From JANQQN01 sp964519665 (GTDB taxonomy: Bacteria > Myxococcota > Kuafuiibacteriia > Kuafuiibacteriales > Kuafuiibacteriaceae), in NCBI GenBank assembly GCA_964519665.1, contig CAZFIV010000021.1, positions 1 to 64,000 of the forward strand: DNA of 64,000 nt, in the 5' to 3' direction. The notes under the pieces were generated by a model that was not told the origin of the DNA, made no database searches, and was given only the letters and a program-made list of their open reading frames with translations. Shown in pieces: positions 59,406-64,000 of this stretch. The translations under genes and the position numbers were made by a program. Within the stretch, counting starts at the first letter, position 1, and every line of letters starts with the position of its first letter.

Positions 59406-59797
59406 TTGTCGTCGAACCTATCCAGGCGACGCGCCAAGCGAGTCATCTCGTCGCTGATGGACGCTTGTCGAACCACGATGAACACCACGTACGCGAACAG
59501 GCCAAACAACACGGCCCCGTATGCGAGCACGACCAAGTTGGTCGCGCTGACCTGCTCGGCGTCGGGGGCCGGCTCGAAGGCCTCGTAGCCGGGAGGTGGT
59601 TTGGGTGCACTCTCATCGGCGGACGATTTCGCCGAAGGACCGGAAGTGACGGTCGACGTCCGGCTGCTCGACTCGTCGCCGGGGCTGTCGGCCGGTTGCG
59701 CTGCGGCCGGAACCCCAACCGTGGACAGGCCGGCCGCGAAGGCCAGCGCTAGCAACCCCTGGAGCCATCGATTGTTCACGAGCACCACCCTCACCAT
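59402..59797 (-). CDS. ccmD: CcmD-like haem exporter accessory protein
   Basis: A 131-residue protein with an N-terminal signal-like segment (LLALAFAAGLSTVGVPAAAQ), a disordered Ser/Pro/Glu-rich linker (about 37-80), one membrane helix (about 86-108) and a charged helical tail (SDEMTRLARRLDRF). The helix-plus-tail is the CcmD pattern, but typical CcmD is about half this length and has no signal sequence. It overlaps the ccmC end by seven bases. CcmD helps release holo-CcmE from CcmABC. A GTG at 59779 is an alternative start. Confidence 0.7.
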   Translation of the reverse strand: MVRVVLVNNRWLQGLLALAFAAGLSTVGVPAAAQPADSPGDESSSRTSTVTSGPSAKSSADESAPKPPPGYEAFEPAPDAEQVSATNLVVLAYGAVLFGLFAYVVFIVVRQASISDEMTRLARRLDRFDDK

Positions 59798-60519
59798 TCT
59801 ACGCCGAGCTCGGCCGCCCGCATCTGTAGCCGCTCGAGACCTGTCCGAAGCTTGCCCAGTCGAAGTCGCGTCCACAGCAACACCCCGTACACGACGCAAA
59901 AGGCGATCGTACAGACCCAAAGGGCATCGTACATGTCGCCGTGCATTCGGCCCGAAACGATCAGCTTGGGGGGGTGTGTGCCCCGCCAGATGTCGACCGA
60001 CTTCCATACGAAGATCGCGTTGAGAACGGCGAGGATCGCGAGGCCAGCCGATATCTGCTTGGCCGCGGCGCCCGCGGTGGTGCGCACGATCTTGCAGGCG
60101 ACCAGGGTCATGACCATTATCAGCGACGAGGTCAGGCGGACGTCCCAGACCCAGTAGGCCCCCCAAGCCTTTCGGCCCCACAAGGGCCCGGTGATGAGGG
60201 CCAATAGCCCGAAGAGGATGGCGAGCTCTACCGCGGCGTCGCTCAGGCGGTCGAAGAAGTCCAGCCGAGTGACCAGATAGGCGATGGCGGCGATCGCCAT
60301 CAACGGAGCGGACAGAAGCATCAGCCAAGCCGAAGGCACGTGAAAATAGAAGATCTTCTGGACGAAGCCCATCTTGAGCTCGGTGGGGGCGTACACGAAG
60401 CCCATCCACGCGCCGAAGGCCATGCCCAGCGCGGCCAGGATCGACAGGACCATCACGACGCGCGTGCTGGTGGCGCCAACGCGATAGGGAAACGGTACAG
60501 GTGCGGCGGAAGGTTTCAC
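59791..60519 (-). CDS. ccmC: Haem exporter membrane subunit CcmC
   Basis: A 242-residue six-helix protein of the haem-handling family. The tryptophan-rich WWD motif reads WGAYWVWDVRLTSSL, between helices and facing the periplasm. The flanking His ligands are in FYFHVPSAW and near THPPKLIV. CcmC loads haem onto CcmE. It follows ccmB by 10 bases. The partners CcmE, CcmF and CcmG are not in the window and may lie to the right. Confidence 0.93.
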   Translation of the reverse strand: MKPSAAPVPFPYRVGATSTRVVMVLSILAALGMAFGAWMGFVYAPTELKMGFVQKIFYFHVPSAWLMLLSAPLMAIAAIAYLVTRLDFFDRLSDAAVELAILFGLLALITGPLWGRKAWGAYWVWDVRLTSSLIMVMTLVACKIVRTTAGAAAKQISAGLAILAVLNAIFVWKSVDIWRGTHPPKLIVSGRMHGDMYDALWVCTIAFCVVYGVLLWTRLRLGKLRTGLERLQMRAAELGVEW

Positions 60520-60529
60520 TTCGAACTCC

Positions 60530-61240
60530 TCAGTCCATGATCAGCGGCTCGAACATCCACAGGGCCGCGACCAGAAAAACGACGTCGAACAACAGTAGCA
60601 GACGGAGCCACGTGTAGAGCTCCGCCCAGGCGATCTCGGGCTCGAGCAGGGCCCCGGTCGACTTCACGCCGACGATGATGACCGGCAGGATGAGAGGGTA
60701 GAAGATGATCGCCAGCAGGACATCCTGGGCGCGGGCCCGAATGAGCATTGCAGCCAGCAGAGTGCCGAGCTGGGCGTACCCGAGCGTCCCCAGGACGACG
60801 GTGAGCCCGATCCAGCCGACCCGGGTCGGCTCCAGCGGAAGATTGAAGAAGAACACCACCGATGGAATCACCACCGCTTCGACCCCGAACATGAACACCA
60901 GCACGCCGATGGCCTTGCCCAAGAAGATCGCGGGCCTCGCGACCGGCGCGAGGAGCAGGGCGCGAATGCAGTCACCCTCGCGTTCTCGCTCGAAGATCCG
61001 ACCGATTCCGAGCGTGCCGGCGAACGCGATCGAGACCCATAGGATGCCGGCGGCGACGCCCGAGATCGGGGCGTCGCCGCGAAAGAATGCGAAGGCGAAG
61101 ACGAAGACGACCAGAAAGCCGAAATATCCCATGGTCATCAGGATCTCTTTCGACCGCAGCTCGACCCGAATGTCCTTCCAGGCGATGGTCCAGGCATCGG
61201 CGATGATCTGGCCGACTCCGTCCCGAGGTACCCCCATCAT
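60530..61240 (-). CDS. ccmB: Haem exporter ABC-type permease CcmB
   Basis: A 236-residue six-helix permease. The N terminus (IAWKDIRVELRSKEIL) and the cytoplasmic loop FEREREGDCIRALLLAPVAR after helix 2 are hallmarks of CcmB. ATG overlaps the ccmA stop. It forms the ABC complex with CcmA and CcmC that frees haem-loaded CcmE. Confidence 0.93.
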   Translation of the reverse strand: MMGVPRDGVGQIIADAWTIAWKDIRVELRSKEILMTMGYFGFLVVFVFAFAFFRGDAPISGVAAGILWVSIAFAGTLGIGRIFEREREGDCIRALLLAPVARPAIFLGKAIGVLVFMFGVEAVVIPSVVFFFNLPLEPTRVGWIGLTVVLGTLGYAQLGTLLAAMLIRARAQDVLLAIIFYPLILPVIIVGVKSTGALLEPEIAWAELYTWLRLLLLFDVVFLVAALWMFEPLIMD

Positions 61241-61989
61241 GGGGCACCTCCTTTCGATGCCGGCATCCGGCCTTCGGTCACGTCGCCGTACAAGGCCCGC
61301 AGCGCATCCGCGCTCTGGCGCTCCGGGTGGCGATGAGCGACCCGGCCGCGCACCAGGATGACGACTTCGTCGGCCAGCGTCGCCGTCGTGCCGATGTCGT
61401 GCGAGATCATGAGCACCATCGTCTCCGCGTCACGAAGGGCGTCGATCCGCTCGATCACGGCGTGGGTGGAGGTTCGGTCGAGCCCACTGAATGGTTCATC
61501 GAGCAGCACGAGGGCGGGGCGGCCGATCAGCGCGCGCGCGAGCCCGAGCCGCTGCTGCATTCCCCGGCTGAACGTCTTGGCGGGTCGGTCGAGCGCATCC
61601 TCGAGGCCGAAGGCGATCAGCAGGCGGCGGGCCTCTTGTTCCGGGTCTGGGGCGCCATAGAGGCGGCCGAAGAAGGCGACATTCTCGACGGCCGTCAGCT
61701 CGCCGTAGGTGAGGGCCGCATGGGACAACAGGCCGATGTAGCCCCGGGCCGCGCTGGCCCGCTCCGGCGGAAGGTCACCGAAATGCAAAGTGCCCGAAGT
61801 AGGGCGCGACAGGGTCGAAAACAGCCACAAGAGGGTGGTCTTGCCGGCCCCGTTCGGTCCGAGCAGCCCTACGACGCGGCCGGGTTGCAGCTCGAGGTCG
61901 ACCCGCCACAGGGCGCGATGGCGGCCGTAGATCTTGGAGACGCCCCGCGCCTGTACCGTCGAGAAAGGCGGACGACGGGGAACGCTCAA
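61237..61989 (-). CDS. ccmA: Haem exporter ATPase CcmA
   Basis: A 250-residue ABC ATPase. Walker A LLGPNGAGKTTL (about 36-47), Q-loop region YIGLLSH, signature FSRGMQQRLGLARAL, Walker B LVLLDEPFSGLD and switch His in ISHD are all present. It is coupled by ATGA both to the gene upstream and to ccmB. The operon context defines it as CcmA rather than another exporter ATPase. Confidence 0.92.
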   Translation of the reverse strand: MSVPRRPPFSTVQARGVSKIYGRHRALWRVDLELQPGRVVGLLGPNGAGKTTLLWLFSTLSRPTSGTLHFGDLPPERASAARGYIGLLSHAALTYGELTAVENVAFFGRLYGAPDPEQEARRLLIAFGLEDALDRPAKTFSRGMQQRLGLARALIGRPALVLLDEPFSGLDRTSTHAVIERIDALRDAETMVLMISHDIGTTATLADEVVILVRGRVAHRHPERQSADALRALYGDVTEGRMPASKGGAP

Positions 61990-62909
61990 GATAGTCTCGC
62001 GTCGCCGCGGGCCGGCTTCGTCCCGAGCTCTCGAAGTACATCCGCCAGCTGGCCCTTGAGCTCGCGCTTTCGGCGCTCGTACCGCTTGTCATTGATCCGG
62101 TCCTCATCGAAGTCCTCCTTGAGGAGCTCGAGCGCTCGTACGATCTGGTCTCGGCGGGCCTCGGCCGAAATCGGGCTCAAGCCCGCAGTGGATGCCGTGG
62201 GACCCCGAACGATTCCGAAGATCATCCAGCCCAGGACGCCGAGCGACACTGCCACGGCGAGCGTTCGGGGCCATTTCTGATGGCTAGGGAGGCCCTGAAA
62301 CGTGATCGCCAGGATGCCGCCGGCCCGGACCGCATCGAATGTACAGACCTTGAACCGGAGTCCGTTCATGTCTCGGGGTTCACACCGGTGGTCGACATTC
62401 GCCGAGAGTGACAGGCCCGGGACCTCTTCGATGATCAGCCGACTCGAGGTCATGGTTACGGGTATGGTTCTCCGCACCGTCGTCTTCGTGCCGCTGAACG
62501 CCACGACGTAGGCCGCGGACACCGAGTGCTGACCGGGCCCGAGCGGGCCGGTCGTCGCGTAGTCGGTGCTGGCTTCGTTGGCCTCGAATCCGGGCCCGCC
62601 TTCGTCGACCCTCAGAAGCTTGGTGCCCTTGGGCATCGGAAACGACAGCCGGTCGACCTTGCGGCCGCTCTCGTTGCGCAGCGTCCAGCTTTCTTGCACT
62701 CGAAAGGCGCCTTCATCCAGCTCGAAGATAAAGGTGACCTCGCCGGTCAGGTCGGCGGCGGTCCCTCCACCGGCAACCGTTTTGGGCTGCGAGGCAGGTC
62801 TGGACGCCGGCTCGGGGGCCCGCGCCGGGTCGGCCGCCGAGCCGTTCGGTTCCGGGTCGGCCCCCGCCTGAGCGATCGCCAGCAAAAGCCAGCATACTGT
62901 CGTTGTCAT
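61986..62909 (-). CDS. Exported membrane-anchored protein of the ccm operon
   Basis: A 307-residue protein with signal peptide, a Pro/Ala/Ser-rich stretch (18-47) and a periplasmic beta domain (about 52-215). One membrane helix (about 222-240) is followed by a cytoplasmic helical tail (RRDQIVRALELLKEDFDEDR and on) with the same look as the CcmI/CycH membrane-proximal region. No named family is certain. Overlap with ccmA and with the zinc-ribbon gene (ATGA each side) argues for a role in cytochrome c maturation, possibly handling apocytochrome. Confidence 0.72.
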   Translation of the reverse strand: MTTTVCWLLLAIAQAGADPEPNGSAADPARAPEPASRPASQPKTVAGGGTAADLTGEVTFIFELDEGAFRVQESWTLRNESGRKVDRLSFPMPKGTKLLRVDEGGPGFEANEASTDYATTGPLGPGQHSVSAAYVVAFSGTKTTVRRTIPVTMTSSRLIIEEVPGLSLSANVDHRCEPRDMNGLRFKVCTFDAVRAGGILAITFQGLPSHQKWPRTLAVAVSLGVLGWMIFGIVRGPTASTAGLSPISAEARRDQIVRALELLKEDFDEDRINDKRYERRKRELKGQLADVLRELGTKPARGDARLS

Positions 62910-63568
62910 GCGACCTCCGTCGCGCGCGGCCGTCCGCAGTTGACGCAGAAGTGGCCATCGTCATCGTTGAGCGCCCCACACGCAGAACAGGTCAAACCCT
63001 GTTCAGCGCGGGTCCACGCGGCCGGCCGGTCGTCGAAGACCGCCCGAGCAGCGGTACGTCGGCTGCCCGCCGCGGGGGCGGGTTCGGGCTGCTCGCGCTC
63101 TTCGACGAGCTCCGGCAGGCGCTCCGAGAGGAGCTTCTCGGCTCGCCTCGCCCACACCTCTTCTTCTTCGCGGAGCAGAGCGATGATTCGAACCGCCTTG
63201 CTCTCGGCGGTCTGCTTGAGGGCCGCGTAATCGCGCCCGTCGACTTTGCCGAGCCCGTAGTCCGCCTCGAGCTCTTTGATTCCCTGCAATAGCAGCTTCT
63301 TCTCGTATTCGAGCGTCTCGCGGCGGTCGTCGGTACTCCGACCCTGAGCCTCGAGCGTCGGGTCATTCAGGACCGTGACCAAGCGGAGCAGGTTGTATCC
63401 GGTGTACGTTGACGCGAGCGCGCACAGCAAGAAGATGACGGTCGGGGCGGTCCCGTAAGCGTTGCCGATGACCGCGGCCACCACGACGAACCCGATCACG
63501 ACCTCGAGGATCACGAGCAGTCGATCCTGCCCCCCACTCCCTGCGCGTTGCTGATTCGCTCCGGCCAC
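62906..63568 (-). CDS. CcmI-like membrane protein with C-terminal zinc ribbon
   Basis: A 220-residue protein. Two adjacent membrane helices (about 17-37 and 42-62) are followed by a coiled-coil region (YEKKLLLQGIKELEADYGLG, DGRDYAALKQTAESKA) characteristic of the CcmI/CycH membrane-proximal part. A linker leads to a zinc ribbon with two Cys pairs, CSACG and CVNCG. Zinc ribbons are not part of classical CcmI. It overlaps the next gene by ATGA and follows ccmH by 33 bases. A role in apocytochrome delivery is inferred from position. Confidence 0.75.
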   Translation of the reverse strand: MAGANQQRAGSGGQDRLLVILEVVIGFVVVAAVIGNAYGTAPTVIFLLCALASTYTGYNLLRLVTVLNDPTLEAQGRSTDDRRETLEYEKKLLLQGIKELEADYGLGKVDGRDYAALKQTAESKAVRIIALLREEEEVWARRAEKLLSERLPELVEEREQPEPAPAAGSRRTAARAVFDDRPAAWTRAEQGLTCSACGALNDDDGHFCVNCGRPRATEVA

Positions 63569-63601
63569 CGCGGTCGTCCCTATCCTGTTCGAGGCGGCAG
63601 G

Positions 63602-64000
63602 TCAGTCCATCTCTTCGAGCTCACGCCGAAGAATTCGGGATGCTTCATCTTCGTCGTCCCGATGCTCGACAGGAACCGGCACCGCCCGCTGCTGAACCCC
63701 GCGGCGGCGGTTCGAGATTCCGAACGCCACCATGATCAACAGCATCGCGACCCCCAAGACGTACGGAACCACGGCGATGGCCGCCTCGATGCCTCCCGGT
63801 GGCTTGGCGAAGACTCGGTGCCCGTAGGCCTGTCGATAGGCCTTGATGATCGCTTCGTCGGACTTGCCGTCGAGAAGCGCGAGCTCGATCGTCTTGCGGC
63901 CCGTACCGGCCCACCCGCAGTCGCAGGTCGCCAGCGATTCCTTCGGGCACGTCCCACACAGGCACACGAAGTTCGCGGCCACGCCCTTCGCGTACTTCTT
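63602..64000 (-). CDS. ccmH: CcmH/NrfF-like cytochrome c biogenesis protein (5' end outside window)
   Basis: The visible 132 residues start mid-protein at the window edge (KKYAKGVAANF). The reading frame stays open to base 64000, so the GTG at 63982 is probably internal. A Cys-rich active-site segment (CLCGTCPKESLATCDCGW) corresponds to the CcmH/CycL thiol motif that reduces apocytochrome CxxCH. Then follow a helical domain (TIELALLDGKSDEAIIKAYR, YGHRVFAKPP), one membrane helix (about IAVVPYVLGVAMLLIMVAFG) and an acidic C-terminal tail. Five cysteines in the motif region, more than the usual two, may bind a metal. Confidence 0.85.
   Translation of the reverse strand, partial: KKYAKGVAANFVCLCGTCPKESLATCDCGWAGTGRKTIELALLDGKSDEAIIKAYRQAYGHRVFAKPPGGIEAAIAVVPYVLGVAMLLIMVAFGISNRRRGVQQRAVPVPVEHRDDEDEASRILRRELEEMD

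Overview
The window is GC-rich and gene-dense, and it reads as chromosome from a Gram-negative bacterium. The best guess is Myxococcota or a neighbouring deltaproteobacterial lineage. That rests on several traits seen together: an MbnP/MbnH metallo-pair of the type first recognised in Myxococcus, a histone-like Lys/Ala tail on a peroxiredoxin, sigma-54 regulator and FHA proteins, a PilV/W/X/Y1 minor pilin operon, a free-standing winged-helix regulator and many outer-membrane barrels. The lineage is an inference, because there is no rRNA here. Stop/start overlaps (ATGA, GTGA, TGATG) join genes within operons throughout.

Layout. 1-1900 is the right end of an integrated element: a decayed reading frame, hairpins and a complete tyrosine recombinase beside tRNA-Ala(GGC). 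2.1-4.6 kb holds a haem-domain lipoprotein, a small membrane protein and a cytochrome P450. 4.6-9.7 kb is one coupled operon: mbnP, mbnH, an outer-membrane barrel, a RegB/PrrB-type kinase and a RegA/PrrA-type regulator. It is preceded by a perfect palindrome that fits the RegA/PrrA half-site rule. 9.8-14.5 kb runs leftward: birA, nadC, a triple hairpin repeat, a barrel protein and an NtrC-type regulator. 14.7-20.8 kb, also leftward, carries a degenerate FHA/AAA+ protein coupled to a subtilisin-like protease, then an M16 peptidase pair with one active and one inactive subunit. 21.2-33.2 kb, rightward, holds an EcsC-like protein, a D15/BamA-type barrel with a large periplasmic domain, the histone-tailed peroxiredoxin, a YcxB-like protein, a DUF3060-like protein, a membrane pyrophosphatase, greA and recG. 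33-40.7 kb holds a PilZ protein facing the pilVWX-pilY1 operon.

40.7-45.4 kb has a YghU-type glutathione transferase and a leftward three-gene cassette of one MotA/ExbB-like channel with two different ExbD-like partners, only one of which keeps the membrane Asp. A barrel protein follows. 45.4-47.5 kb has a decayed isocitrate lyase gene facing a RamB/ScfR-type regulator across an AT-rich promoter/operator region. 47.5-59.2 kb has NDH-2, transketolase, aminopeptidase P, a rhomboid protease with a problematic start, a reductase-like SDR, coaE, a tetrahaem cytochrome with ResB, a GNAT acyltransferase and an ATP-grasp enzyme. 59.25-64 kb is a leftward cytochrome c maturation (System I) operon: ccmH (cut by the window edge), two CcmI-like proteins, ccmA, ccmB, ccmC, a ccmD-like gene and a previously easy-to-miss 49-residue membrane protein.

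The themes are redox and haem biology (cytochromes, Ccm, MbnP/H, RegB/A, P450, NDH-2), envelope proteolysis and transport, and surface pili. The least ordinary items are the asymmetric motor cassette, the MbnP/H operon with its own redox two-component system, the histone-tailed peroxiredoxin, and the broken glyoxylate gene beside its probable regulator.
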